This document shows, one piece after another, positions 11,330 to 22,620 of a stretch of DNA of 64,000 nucleotides. Source of the stretch: Macrotrachela quadricornifera. Its lineage: Eukaryota > Rotifera > Eurotatoria > Philodinida > Philodinidae. Numbering within the stretch: the first letter of the stretch is position 1; every line of letters begins with the position of its first letter. The stretch covers positions 2,133,012-2,197,011 of the forward strand of contig JAJEKB010021337.1 in the NCBI GenBank assembly GCA_022393335.1, written 5' to 3'. Under the pieces are notes generated by a model. It was not told the DNA's origin and ran no database searches. It saw only the letters and a list, made by a program, of their open reading frames with translations. A program made the position numbers and the translations under genes.

Positions 11330-12335
11330 TGTCAAAATAATTTTTTTTCTATATTGTATTATTCTTTTATTCATACGCTAAAATGAATTGAAAATTCTCT
11401 CCAATTAAATTATATTTTAAATTTAATGTAACAAGTATTTACAGAAAAATTTATTATTTTTAGTCAGTCTAACGGAAAAAATATTCTTTAACTTTCGAGA
11501 TAACAATTTTATAAAAAAAAATTCTTTTTTTTTTTTTGATTAACTAATTTTGCGAGAGTTTTCAAGAGTGTTATTTGTTTAGAATTAAAAAAGGTAGAAT
11601 GAAAATAAATATGTTAGATTCTTTTTCCATTCATATATAGAAAAGTGCAAAATACTTTAAAGACTAACAGTTTAGTTTTTATTTCCTCATTATCGCTTAC
11701 TATACATAATTACAGGAATCGCAATGAAATGTGTTACAAAACTAGAAAGTCGCGAATTACAATTTTTATTTTAATATTGCTCCTTTCGGGGTATCAGTGT
11801 AAAAGTGGATGCAAAAACCATGGCTAGTTAAATCATGGAAAACGACGAAAAAATTAGGAAAATTGTACGAATGTGAGATCTGTACATAGTTTTGTTGATT
11901 TTACCACTAAACATATTAAAATTTATTTAGAATTAAACTTGTTTAACATTAAAAAGATGAAGAAAAATATTTCTATCTGTATGAAATAAATAAGCATTTC
12001 ATACGAACTTTTTAAGACTTTTATTTAAAGATGTTGGCAGACGTTTCTGATTGTTCTTCGTCACAATGTGAATTCTATTAGTTGACTTTTTGACCAATGT
12101 AAGATTCTTTCTCTTGTTATCATGCTAACCGTTTATATCATTTTAAATTTTTTGTATATATTGTCATTCATTTTTTCAGTAGAAATGAAGAATATTGATG
12201 ATATTTCTATAAAATAATGATTATAATTAGAGTTTATAATGATAGATAAAATGTTTAGATCGATATGATTCATTATCTTCTCATTTTGGTATTGCATTAT
12301 AAAATGAAATAACAAAAAATATTCGTATATAGAAA
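11330..12335. other. intergenic, no gene seen
   Basis: AT-rich DNA upstream of the receptor gene. A short frame ending at 11827 (MCYKTRKSRITIF..., a hydrophobic run, then CKSGCKNHG) could be a truncated secreted peptide, but there is too little to call. Confidence 0.4.
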
Positions 12336-12336
12336 T

Positions 12337-13897
12337 ACGTAGGATATCTTAGGTCAGGATTCGAATTTTTCTTGAAAATATTCGTTCTAAACAACTTTCC
12401 AACTCAGTTGAACAATTTTCCAAGTAGAACTCGATGAGCTTTATCGATTCCATACCTTAGTCATGAATCGGTCTAGAAAAAGAAATAACGATTTGATCAT
12501 TGATACTGTTTTATGTTATTTTTTGATAATGTATATTATAGTGGAACAATATAAATTAGAAACTGCGATCAGATATTAGTGAAATGAATGATACCACGAA
12601 TCAGTAATCCTCTACGTCATTTATTTTGGAATCATAACTAAATTTAATTGTATCTGAGAACAATAAGAAAAAGTGATGTTAATGTTCGGTATATTTATTA
12701 TTTTGTAAGCTTTTAAGTTTCTGAGCATTTATATTTCCATTAATGCTTGATCTACAGCGATCGCTTTTATCTTTTTGATATATACGACAGTTTTTATTAG
12801 ACGCTCATAAAAGTTATACTATGATGTAATTGATAGTGACAGTGGCATTTGGCTCTTTAACAATATCCAGAAAACAATACTCTCAGATCAGTTCTGCTCC
12901 TTCACACGAGTTTATTGAAACAATAACAGTCAACGAACCATCGATCGGGCGCATTTCATGCAATAAAATTCTTACAGGTACAGATTTTCCAGTAACCGAT
13001 TTATGTAGTACAGCACAGCGACTTATGATAAAATCAACTTTTCAATCAAGTATTCGACAGTTTACTCACTTTATTCTACCAATTAAAAATTTGTCTAAAA
13101 TACTTTTCTCGAGCTATCGATTACAATTAGAAATAATAATAAAAGATACGAAACCAACACTCCTGCCAATTGAATAAGCATACATGCATTTTATACATGA
13201 CCATGCCATACACGTATTGGCACACATCTTCATCATCATATTATTTGCTTTCGCTACTTTCATCCTATCTTTGAGAAAAAAGTCGAACAGAGAAATCAAA
13301 AGAGATTCTAAATTTGTATATGACATATTTTCTCGTTATATACTATTTTGTAATAAAAGTTTCCATTATATGTTCCGTTTTCTCCTCAATTATAATCTAT
13401 CAATAAAATAAATCATACTGTTTCAAATATAACCGACATCACATGACTATTCAAAATGTAGCGCTTTAAATCAATCAACCATCATTTCATTTGAAAGATA
13501 AAAAATTCCGTTCATCTTATCATTAACAAAACATAAAAGAAAAAATCATTCTCAAGTTTATCTGTCTTCATCGAAAACACTTATGTCATCATGGACAATT
13601 TAGAATCGAATGACTAAAACATAAAGCTGAGGTGCTTTGACGTGATTAACTGGGAAACTTCTTTGATTGGGTTGGAAAGCACTCATAGACAAATCCTAAC
13701 CCCGTAATAAAATAATTGATGAAAAAAAAATTATTTCATATTTTATATGATAAAGTTTTTGGAAAGTAACAAGTAAGGTATGGAATCGATACAGCTCATC
13801 GAGTTCTACTTGGAAAGTTGTTCAACTGAGTTGGAAAGTTCTTTCGAACGAGTATTTTTAAGAAAAAATCGAATTCTAACCTAAGATATCCTACGTG
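12337..13897. mobile_element. 1.56-kb element with ~130-bp terminal inverted repeats
   Basis: ACGTAGGATATCTTAGGTCA at 12337 pairs with CTAACCTAAGATATCCTACG near 13877-13896. Inside this, AACTCAGTTGAACAA and GTAGAACTCGATGAGC pair with GCTCATCGAGTTCTAC and TTGTTCAACTGAGTT. The flanks do not show a clear TA duplication. The interior contains an open stretch at 12830-13177 (no ATG near its start) and another at 13184-13411 with a hydrophobic helix (HIFIIILFAFATFIL). Neither resembles a transposase I recognise, so the element is non-autonomous or carries a captured fragment. Confidence 0.75.
12830..13411 (+). other. open frames of unknown origin inside the element
   Basis: The first frame, ending at 13177, has even residue composition (for example SAPSHEFIETITVNEPSIGR). 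It begins after a stop without an ATG until residue 66. The second starts ATG 13184 and has one membrane-like helix followed by a basic tail. They could be exons of a captured or decayed host gene; no family is recognised. Confidence 0.25.
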
Positions 13898-13899
13898 AA

Positions 13900-14860
13900 T
13901 AATCAAATTATCTCATTGCATTATTAGAGAACAAATAAAGTTTGAGTTAGAAATCGAAAGAATTAAAGTGGGTCAACAACCACAAGTTCAAAAAAGAGAT
14001 CTATGCTACTTTAGATGCAAGATTAAAATTTATTACTGCTTCTTATAATTTCGAATCTGTTGATGATTATTTAGCTTGTGTAGTTACTAATGTAAAACTG
14101 AACTGTTAAACAGACCTTTCTTCTGTTGAATATTTTTAATATTATATAAATTCATGGTATAAAACATTATAAATGAAATCTAAGCTTTTTTCGAATATTT
14201 TGAACTTTGAGATGAAATGAGTGGGGACGAAATGAACGGCCACCTTTGGGCCTATTATGTCAATAAATCAGTGTCGCGTCTGTATTTTTTGTTTTCTTTG
14301 CTGAATTTGCAGCTATCTGCTTGATGTTACAAGTATAATATTTAACTTATTATGCTTCACTCAATTTATTTTATTTTGATGCCCTTGACAATCGAAATAA
14401 AATAAAGAAAAAGGAAAGAAAAGAAAAGAGAATAGTTGACACACATCATCTATACACACTTCCTCACTGAGTTGGCCAGCTAAATTGAAATGTCTATATG
14501 AAGAATGAAACAAGACGACTTTTTTCGTTATATTATTACATCTTATAATTAAGTGTTTTATTTTAAGTCTCTTTCGGAGTTAGTTTTTTTTATTGCATAC
14601 TTTCTTTTAATTACATCATTATTCTATGTAACATGCTTTATTTTATTAAACTCTTTCCACAGTCATTTTGATTCCTGGTTTTTTTGAGTTGTTAAGTGTA
14701 GACATAGCTAATAGTAGTTAGATGTCAATGTATGTAGATAATTAGACAGATGTACATCGATGGAAAGAAATCTTGCAAAGAACGCGTTCTTAAAAACCGC
14801 GGTTTTTTGCAAAATTATTTTTCGTGGGTTGACTTAAACAGTTAAATCATTAATTTATTA
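13900..14860. other. intergenic, no gene seen
   Basis: At 13930-14110 a short stretch reads partly like protein (VGQQPQVQKRDLCYF) but is not open for long. A purine-rich AAAG run lies at 14395-14435. Nothing else is supportable. Confidence 0.4.
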
Positions 14861-14863
14861 GTA

Positions 14864-15200
14864 ATGAGCGACCATTTATCTACCGGTGATCGATGGCGAA
14901 TTATTTCGTTGCATTTTGATCAAGGTACGACTCCGGATCAAACGGTATATATTATTAATTGTTCATGACGAACTGTTTTTAATATTTTATGATTATTTCG
15001 TGAAACAAATAATGTTATCGAACGAGAAGGATGTGATTGTACTTTATTAAACCAATGAAAAACGAATTTGGAACAGCACAAGTAAGACGTTGAGTAGAAA
15101 ATGATAGAGAATCTAAAGCTCTATCAGAATATATCATTACTTTTTCCAAAAGATCATTCTATAATGATAAAAAATTTAAAAACTATTTTTGATGACAAGG
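14864..15200 (+). pseudogene. IS630/Tc1-type transposase N-terminal relic
   Basis: From ATG 14864 the frame reads MSDHLSTGDRWRIISLHFDQ then GTTPDQTVYIINCS and hits TGA. Beyond it, shifted frames give RTVFNIL and LFRETNNVIEREG. This matches the layout of the helix-turn-helix segment of IS630/Tc1-like transposases (recruitment helix followed by the NNVIERxG linker). The catalytic part is not recognisable downstream, so this is a decayed 5' fragment. Confidence 0.65.
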
Positions 15201-16690
15201 AAAAAATCAGGTCTCAGGGAATCTGGATATGAGAGTGCCTTTATTGTGCTCAAATTATTTTTCAATCAATAAATGCAACAAAATAAGTGAATATACAGGA
15301 TGATAGAAAACTCCATGAACTTCCAGAATATGTAATTGGTTTTAAATAAATGTCTTTTTATAGTGAAAATAAATGAGAAATATAGAGTACAACTATTTTT
15401 TGGTGCGAGGAGGAATAGAAAATAATTCAGACACTTCTGTTAGATTAACTAAAAATTGACACTTTAATGATGAAAAACAGACTTAAAATAAGCTCCTTTA
15501 TCGGCGCGCTCTCTCAATCACAATACGTTTGATAAATCTAAAGCCCTCGCTAGTCATACTACCAGAGTTTCCTCATACAAGAAATGATCGTCAGTCTCTC
15601 GAAATTTTTTTTTTCTTCATATAGTCAACGATGATAATAAATATAATCGATGTACGAACGATAGCTTATTGTATTTATTTTCTTTCTGTACAGTTTTATC
15701 GGGTAATGGTCAAATATATAGACACTGTTCTGTTGCTTAGTAAGAATATACTATATGACCGATTCGATGAAGAAGAATTCACTTTTTAAATAGTGAACTA
15801 AAGGTTACTACTTATCATCGATAACGATTGACCGTAAGTGTTTACCTTTTCATACATGAACATATGGGTGATCTACCACATCTGACAATGAATCTAATTG
15901 AAACTAACAGTTTCATTGATTTTTCTATCGAAGCCAATACATTAGTGAAAATGATTGGTCTTTGTGTTAATATGCTAAAAAAGTATTTTATCCACATAAT
16001 TAATTGCTTCAGATTGATCTCGTACTTTAAAATAAATAAATTTCTTAAGATGTTTTCATTTACTTGAGTAAATTTCTACAATTTATCCTTGATAAAAATG
16101 AGATGTTTAATTAATCTCACGTGTTATGATATGTAGTTATTGATCCAATATCCACTATACTTCTTTTTCTGATCATTAGCAATTTCTAGAACTCTTTTGT
16201 TGATAGAAGTATGGAAAAGAGATGTACTCATTCACTTCATTATATAAGTGTCTAAACATGCTCTCTTTTAATGGTACCTTCGCATATGCATCAGCGCTCA
16301 AATAAGCACAAATAATGTATTTTTTTTCTAGAAAAACCATAAAAAAATGAGTACATGCATATGTTTTCTATATGGAGATGTATTTCGACGTTTTTATCAA
16401 CTTCTTGCGTTTGACTGACGAGGTTTCATTAGTTGCATTTATCATCATAAGACATTGGAGATCTATTTGCAACGTCAATAGGTAGATAACATATATATAT
16501 ATATAGATAATCGAAAGTAAAGTGTTAGAAAAGACAAAGTAAGGTGAGTATATTGACTGATGAAATAAGATGACTGTATTATTTTTTATATATTGCTAAG
16601 ATTATAAGCATCTCAAACATAATTTTTATCATTGCCACATGCTTCAGTTTTATAAGACTGATTGAAAATGAATTCTGTTTATTTAGAAAG
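15201..16690. other. intergenic, one repeat end, no gene seen
   Basis: At about 15297 the words AGGATGATAGAAAACTCC and CTTCCAGAATATG match a motif that recurs near 35277, 41752 and 41893; it may be the terminus of an old element. The rest is AT-rich. The 79-codon frame at 15828 has no ATG at its start and no recognisable features. Confidence 0.45.
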
Positions 16691-16716
16691 ATCAATTGTC
16701 AGTATTGATAGAAATT

Positions 16717-18792
16717 ATGTTGAAATATTCTGGTGAATATCTTATTTTACTTATCATTTATTTGATTAATTCTAACAATGCATCATCATGTATATTTACC
16801 CGATATATATATTCAAATGGTTTAAACCAACAATTACAAGTTGAATCATGGGGTTCAGATAGTATTCGAATACGTTTAACTCCAGATGTAATTATTCAAA
16901 CTCCAGATTATCAAGCTTTACTACCAGAACAACCAATTTTTAATGAAGAAGCCTGTCAACAACCAGATGCAAATACATTTATTCATGGAAATATTAAATT
17001 TAATATAAGTGATGATAATGAAAAATGGTTAATTCAACGTCAATCAGATGGTTTAATTCTTATTGAAACCGAATCAATTAAATTTTTTCCATATAAATAT
17101 CCAACTTCTATTTATTCACCAATATATACACTTTATAATATATCATTAATGTATAATCATATATCAAATGGATATTTATATGGTTTAGGTGAACATCATT
17201 ATGTTAATAATCTAACATTAGCATATCATAATTTTCATTTACCATTTGTTTTTTCTTCAACTGCTCCAACAAATGGTGATATAACAATTCCATGGTATAT
17301 TCATACATCAGCATTTGGATTTCTTTGGAATCAACCAGGTTATGGTTCATTTAATGTTGAAAATGATAAAAAAATCATATGGACTGCAAATGCTACACAT
17401 CAACTTGATATATGGATAACAACAATTCCCAAAGAAGAAAATCTTTCTTCATTATTTTATCCAATTCTTATGAAAAATTATGTTAATGTTGTTGGTCATC
17501 CAAATTCATTACCAAAATTTGCTTCAGGTTTTTGGCAAAGTAAAAATCGTTATCGTAGTCAAAGTGAATTTTTAGATGTTGCAAAAGGTTATTATGATCG
17601 TCAGATTCCGTTAAGTATTATTGTTATTGATTGGTTTCATTGGACAAAACTTGGTGAATGGAAATTTAATAGTACATGTTGGCCAGATATTCCACAAATG
17701 ATTAATCAATTAAAATCATATGGAATGAATTTAATGGTATCTGTTTGGCCACACATCGAAGAAGATTCAGAAAATTTTATTTTTATGAATACAACAGGTT
17801 TATTAACTCATGATGCAAATGGAAATGCATTTCCAAGTACAACTAATAATCTTTATATTCCTGATCAATTTAATCCAATTACAAGACAATTTATTTGGGA
17901 TAAAGTTAAAAAAAATTATTATGATTATGGAATAAAAATTTATTGGTTAGATGCTGATGAACCAGAAAGAGGTCGACCTGGTTTACAATGGTGGTATGGA
18001 AGACATGATGAAGAAATTGCAATGGTATGGGCAAGAGAACATCAAAGAACATTTTGGGATGGATTAAAAGATCAAAATGAAAATGATATTATTATGCTTA
18101 GTAGACAAGCATGGATAGGTAGCCATAGAATCAATGCAGCTGTATGGAGTGGTGATATTGATTCATCATGGGAAGAATTATTAAAACAGATAAAAGTAGC
18201 ACAAAATGTTGCTTTATCTGGTATTTATTGGTGGACAACTGATATTGGAGGTTATCGTTATGCTGGTTTAGATGATAATCAATTTCAAGAATTAATATTA
18301 CGATGGTTTCAATTTGGTGCATTTTGTCCATTATTTCGTTTACACGGTGAACGTTATCCACCATTACCAGATAATGAATGTGGTTTTTCTGGTGGACATA
18401 ATGAAGTCTGGTTATTTAAATATAGTGAACAAATTATTAATATAATTCGATTACGAGAATCTTTACGTGATTATATTGAATATCATTTAAATATTTCTAA
18501 TCAAAATGGAACACCAATTTTACGACCAATGTTTTATGATTTTAATAATGATTTAGAATGTTATCAATCTGAAGATCAATATATGTTTGGAACAGATTAT
18601 TTAGTTGCTCCTGTTTATACATATCAAGCAACATCACGTTCGGTTTATTTACCTAAAATTGATCAATACAATTCAGTTTGGCAACATTATTATACAAAAG
18701 TATTTTATGAAGGTGGACAACGTTATAATATTTCGACTACTTTAAATGATTTTCCTCTTTTTCAAAAAATTCAAGCGATTTGGACTTATTAA
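16717..18792 (+). CDS. secreted GH31 glycosidase (alpha-xylosidase/alpha-glucosidase type)
   Basis: A single uninterrupted frame of 691 codons plus stop from ATG 16717. The in-frame TTG at 16696 is not a likely eukaryotic start. Residues 1-24 are a signal peptide (MLKYSGEYLILLIIYLI, then NSNNASS). A GH31 N-terminal beta domain is followed by the TIM barrel. The nucleophile motif YWLDADEPE places the catalytic Asp at 412; WSGDIDSSW places the acid/base Asp at 480; GIYWWTTDIGGY follows. WLDAxEPE and WTTDIGG are seen in bacterial and fungal alpha-xylosidase-like GH31 enzymes rather than in animal lysosomal ones (WiDMNE), so cleavage of alpha-linked xylose or glucose is likely but the substrate is not fixed by sequence. 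The lack of introns and non-animal motifs suggest horizontal acquisition (inference). An acceptor-like TTATTTAG lies about 30 bp upstream of the ATG. AATAAA follows at about 18835. Confidence 0.9.
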   Translation: MLKYSGEYLILLIIYLINSNNASSCIFTRYIYSNGLNQQLQVESWGSDSIRIRLTPDVIIQTPDYQALLPEQPIFNEEACQQPDANTFIHGNIKFNISDDNEKWLIQRQSDGLILIETESIKFFPYKYPTSIYSPIYTLYNISLMYNHISNGYLYGLGEHHYVNNLTLAYHNFHLPFVFSSTAPTNGDITIPWYIHTSAFGFLWNQPGYGSFNVENDKKIIWTANATHQLDIWITTIPKEENLSSLFYPILMKNYVNVVGHPNSLPKFASGFWQSKNRYRSQSEFLDVAKGYYDRQIPLSIIVIDWFHWTKLGEWKFNSTCWPDIPQMINQLKSYGMNLMVSVWPHIEEDSENFIFMNTTGLLTHDANGNAFPSTTNNLYIPDQFNPITRQFIWDKVKKNYYDYGIKIYWLDADEPERGRPGLQWWYGRHDEEIAMVWAREHQRTFWDGLKDQNENDIIMLSRQAWIGSHRINAAVWSGDIDSSWEELLKQIKVAQNVALSGIYWWTTDIGGYRYAGLDDNQFQELILRWFQFGAFCPLFRLHGERYPPLPDNECGFSGGHNEVWLFKYSEQIINIIRLRESLRDYIEYHLNISNQNGTPILRPMFYDFNNDLECYQSEDQYMFGTDYLVAPVYTYQATSRSVYLPKIDQYNSVWQHYYTKVFYEGGQRYNISTTLNDFPLFQKIQAIWTY

Positions 18793-20090
18793 TCATCATT
18801 CTCATTCTTAATGCTCTAATTTACTTTTCTATATTAAATAAAATCTAAAATTATTAAAATCGTTGATTTCTCTTTGTTGTGATATATGAACAATGAAATA
18901 AAATACAGTTGATGTGTAAAGGAGGGGAGTGAGTTTATACTATTTATCTAGGATTGTAGTTTTCCTATACTAGTAATTTTCCTATTGATTTAACCATATA
19001 AATACTAGATGATATATAAGACATAAAAAATACACTCTAATACTTGGCTTGCATACCTTCGATCTCTATTCTTTCAAGAAATGTCGTCACCATTTTTTCT
19101 ACATAAGTAGCCCTTACTATATCCTTCAAAAATGCCCGAACATTAGCCTCTCGAATATATGGTTTCTAGATTTTCCTAATACCACACTGGTCCTCATAGT
19201 TCACTTATATAAGATTTCAGAAGGGAATTCAGTTCGATGTCCATTACTGGAAGACATTCTACTCCCATTTTTTTTTCATTTTTATTTCTACTATGATTTT
19301 AAAAAATAGCGAAGACGATCTTTTATATTCTTTTAGAATAACGTAAACTTCAACGGTACATAAATAATTTGAAACGTTTTTGTTTTCGTTCTAAAGAATT
19401 CTAGTAAATTTTTTGTTTAATGGCACTTAACATATGAATGTATAAAAGTGATTGATTATCGAAGTACTATGTATCTGTAATATAACAAAACTATTTATGA
19501 AATTGAAGTTTGAAAAATATTATTTTTATGAATTATGATCAATAATCGTTTATAATGTAGACATTTGAAATACGATAACAGAAAAGCTCAATACATGTTA
19601 TTAGATAGAAACGGTTTGTTGGTGTAAGTGGCCTCTATATTACTCAAAGTCTTGCTAGTGCATCGTTTTAATGTGTATTCGTGGCGGAGAACAGATAATG
19701 TGTAAAGGAATACATGGATGTGTATAAATGAATAGCCATTTACACGAATAAATAGTCGTCCCGTGGATGGTAAAAAAATGTCTTTGTATGATCTTCACCT
19801 TCAGTCAAATCATAATAGTAGTATGTACGTCATCTAACCCTAGATTTTGTGTAATCACCATATATACTCGATATCTTTGTGTGTTTGTACTATGTTTACC
19901 AGGCCTTTGTAATCACTCTCTCTTTGTTTTGTGATATGCATCTCTCCTCTGTATTAATGCATTCATTTACCGCTCCGGAGCATAAATAGACCAGCTTTAG
20001 TCAAAATAAAGCATGTGATAACCAACTCTATTCCTTACATGATATAAAATATCTTTGCGTTATTTTTGAAATTGATTTCATCATTTGTGA
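18793..20090. other. 3' flank of GH31 gene and intergenic DNA
   Basis: A polyadenylation signal (AATAAA, about 18835) follows the GH31 stop. Beyond it no frame carries recognisable features; the 86-codon frame at 19049 is low-complexity and probably chance. Confidence 0.5.
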
Positions 20091-20093
20091 AAT

Positions 20094-20363
20094 ATGGATC
20101 CAAAAAGAAATTGTATGTGTTGTGATAAATGACTTATTAGAAATAGTAAACGTCCTGTTACTATGAATTCGCTGCAAATTTTCGTCAATACTCGGGTCTA
20201 TCCTTCTCAATTGCCAAATGAAGGCTTTACTTGTGATAAATGTCGATGGTTGTACAAGCAATCGGTTGAAAAATATAGCTTTGTGCTTGTTCACATAGTA
20301 TGTCTTCAGTTTTTTGCGTTTTTTGGACATCTTCCCCCTTCGTTATCACTTATCATATTGTAA
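20094..20363 (+). pseudogene. zinc-finger-like N-terminal fragment with premature stop
   Basis: From ATG 20094 the frame reads MDPKRNCMCCDK, then TGA at 20130, then continues in the same frame through NSKRPV and later GFTCDKCRWLYKQS. Two CxxC pairs about 40 residues apart suggest a zinc-binding N-terminal domain. In bdelloid genomes such modules are often part of element-borne proteins, but I cannot assign a family. The frame ends at 20361-20363. The stop makes it a pseudogene or a mis-assembled exon. Confidence 0.45.
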
Positions 20364-20479
20364 GTCCTCAAAAAATCCTCTGGTTCTCATTATTTGAATG
20401 CCCGCTCCCCTGGTAATGTCATAATATGTGAGCAATCTCTTTTATGAAATGTTCTCTAATGCTAATGGTTTACAAGAAA

Positions 20480-20935
20480 AGGACAGTAATACAATTGATA
20501 AAAAGTATGATGAAAGAAAGAATGGAAATATTTCAAATATTGAATATGTAAGATAGTTATGTCTATATTCATATATTCAAATATTATTTTCCTTCTTACG
20601 GTGATCAAATAACGGATGATAAAGAATCCGATAAAAACGATTTAAATGTGGATTTTATTGATAAATATGTAATATATTAAAAAGTTGATATATATTAAAA
20701 GCTTTTCTCATCAGAATGATGAATTAATGGATGATAATGAATCTACTGGTAGTAATTTTGATGGTTGATATATTGATTTTAACAGCAAACATGTAATATC
20801 ATTAAACGTTTATATATTTTCAAAGCTTTGTTTCTTAAGATGACGAAATAATAGATGATAATGCATCTTATGGAAATGGTTCAACTGATCGCGATACAGG
20901 TTCCGATGACGAATATGTAAGATAATCATTTATAT
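20480..20935 (+). repeat. four tandem exon-like acidic units (~115 bp each)
   Basis: Successive units encode similar acidic text (DDKESDKNDLNVDFIDKYV, DDNESTGSNFDG, DDNASYGNGSTDRDTGSDDE). Each ends near TATGTAAGAT or ATGTAATAT (donor-like) and is followed by 45-60 bp of T-rich sequence ending in TTCTTACGG, CATCAG or CTTAAG (acceptor-like). This looks like a tandemly duplicated small exon with its intron. Later copies carry in-frame stops, so the array is decaying. It could belong with the fragment at 20094. Confidence 0.5.
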
Positions 20936-20959
20936 ACATAGATATATGACTAAGGATAC

Positions 20960-21125
20960 AACAAATCCAAAGCTTTGGGGTTTGTTAGGAAAGATTTGGA
21001 TTTGGACTTAGTTTCTATGATTGGATTTGGATATCAGGTATTTGGAATGTATTTGGATTTGATATCTGATGTTTGGATTTGGGTTTGGATTTGGACATCA
21101 GATATTTGGATTGAATGTGAATTTG
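20960..21125. repeat. degenerate TTTGGATTTGGA array
   Basis: About 165 bp of diverged TTTGGATTTGG words interspersed with ATATCAGGT and ATATCTGATG words. It ends just before a TA-flanked element. It resembles the other motif-specific degenerate arrays of the window. Confidence 0.7.
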
Positions 21126-21135
21126 ATCTTACTTA

Positions 21136-22108
21136 GGGCGATCCAAAAGTAGTGGCGAAGGTACTTTTTTTTTCTTATACAAAGCTTAAAGAAGTTTTCC
21201 TTTTTTATGAAAAGATAGAGCGTCTTCTGCTCTATTTTTCTATGCTATGGGAACATCGTTCAACTAAGATCATAATAAGAAAATTTCTACAAGAGCTATT
21301 TTTGTTGAAACTCGCTGGTACCATTAGATTATAATGGGTGTAACACTTTTGCATTTCACTTTATTATCATTTAACATGTTATATTAAAAACACAAAATAT
21401 ATCACAAGATGTGGCGTAGAAAGCTCTTCAGTCTATATAGAACTGCCTATTTCGTAATTGTACGTTTTCGTTTTCAAAATGGATAAAACTTCGAGCTATC
21501 AAATTCTGACGTCGAGAAAACAAGATTATTTTTTCAGTAAAAGGGGATTCGTTTTTTTTTATTTCATTTTTTTGTTACATGGTATGTTTTATTTTAAAAC
21601 AAAATACACCACAAGATGCAGTGTGAAAAGCTCTACAATTTACAAAGACTTATTACGAAAAGATGAGCCGGAAAAAACCGAAGTCTTTTTTTATCAAAAA
21701 ACAATCTCGTTTTCGCAACGCCGAAATTTGGTAGCTCAGAGTTTTGGCCATTTTGAAAATAAAAAGTGCAGCTACGTAATAAGTGCTTCATAAAGATTGT
21801 AGAACTTTTCACGCTGTATCTTATGATGTATTCTACTTTTTTAATATAACATATTAAGTGACATTAAAATGAAATGTAAAAGTATAACATTTTTTTATAT
21901 CACACTCCATATGATCTAAATGCTACCAGCTAGTTCTCAACAAAAACTGTTCTTATAGAAATTTTCTTATTATGATCTTAGTTGAACAATGATCCAATAG
22001 CATAGAAAAATAGAAGAGAAGACGCTCTATCTTTTCATAAAAAAGGAAAACTTCTTTAAGCTTTGTATAAGAAAAGCAAGTACTTCCGCCACTACTTTTG
22101 GATCACTC
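21136..22108. mobile_element. 973-bp fold-back TA-flanked element
   Basis: Ends GGGCGATCCAAAAGTAGTGG and the matching CCACTACTTTTGGATCACTC are flanked by TA (21134-21135, 22109-22110). Long inverted arms include GAAAAGATAGAGCGTCTTCT against its complement near 22020-22040. Three copies of the shared internal motif lie at about 21402, 21608 and 21795. The frames at 21152 and 21458 are chance or relic and show no transposase signatures. Confidence 0.88.
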
Positions 22109-22149
22109 TAAGTAATTTTTTCATTCTTTTCTTAGTACTGATGAGCAGA

Positions 22150-22265
22150 CCCAAGTCGAAACCACCCCATCGGATCCTATAGGATCCGACAAAATCCGGT
22201 GCTATCTGACAGTCGGATTCGACAGTGTACCGATGGTCGGAAACCGATGAAATCCTTTGATTTTC
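22150..22265. repeat. short TCGGATCC-type degenerate array
   Basis: Words such as CATCGGATCCTATAGGATCC, ATCCGGTGC and GTCGGATTCGAC recur in about 110 bp. The left edge (GACCCAAGTCGAAACC) resembles the CCCAGGTCGAAC terminus of the element at 8768-9813 and the GTTCGACCTGGGTC at 25120-25133. This may be a truncated relative. Confidence 0.45.
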
Positions 22266-22472
22266 GATAATACTAATATTGATTGGCGCGACATCTCCAT
22301 AATTCATTTCTCATTCGTGAGGTGAACCTTAACGCGTATAGTGCAACGATGTAAGATCTTTGTGCATTGTTTTCATTTTTATTATCCAAAACATAGATCT
22401 TTCTTATAAATAGATCACAGAAAAATATCGATTTACTATCTTGTTGATTTTATATTTTCTGGATTTTTTTAG

Positions 22473-22620
22473 ATGGATATTGATCTAAAAGATGCTCTTG
22501 AATTGGCCAGCCAGAATCATCAACTTTGTTTAAAAAAGAAAAAGAAAAGTCTCGCCAATCTCGTTTATATTATGAAGCTTGTTCTCTTTCTCGTAGAGAA
22601 GAGACTTGGAATCATAAATT
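22473..22620 (+). pseudogene. short exon-like fragment with basic run
   Basis: After an acceptor-like TTTTTTTAG the frame reads MDIDLKDALELASQNHQLCL, then a lysine-rich stretch. A one-base shift in the A-rich run would open a longer reading (SRQSRLYYEACSLSRREET). The coding-like TCTCGTAGAGAAGAG at its end recurs at 22871 and, inverted, at 24550, so the adjacent repeat has amplified part of it. Confidence 0.35.

Noticed and set aside
11645..11827. 60-codon frame ending CKSGCKNHG, possible secreted peptide
   Set aside because: The hydrophobic run is internal, only two Cys follow it, and the start is ambiguous; too weak to call.
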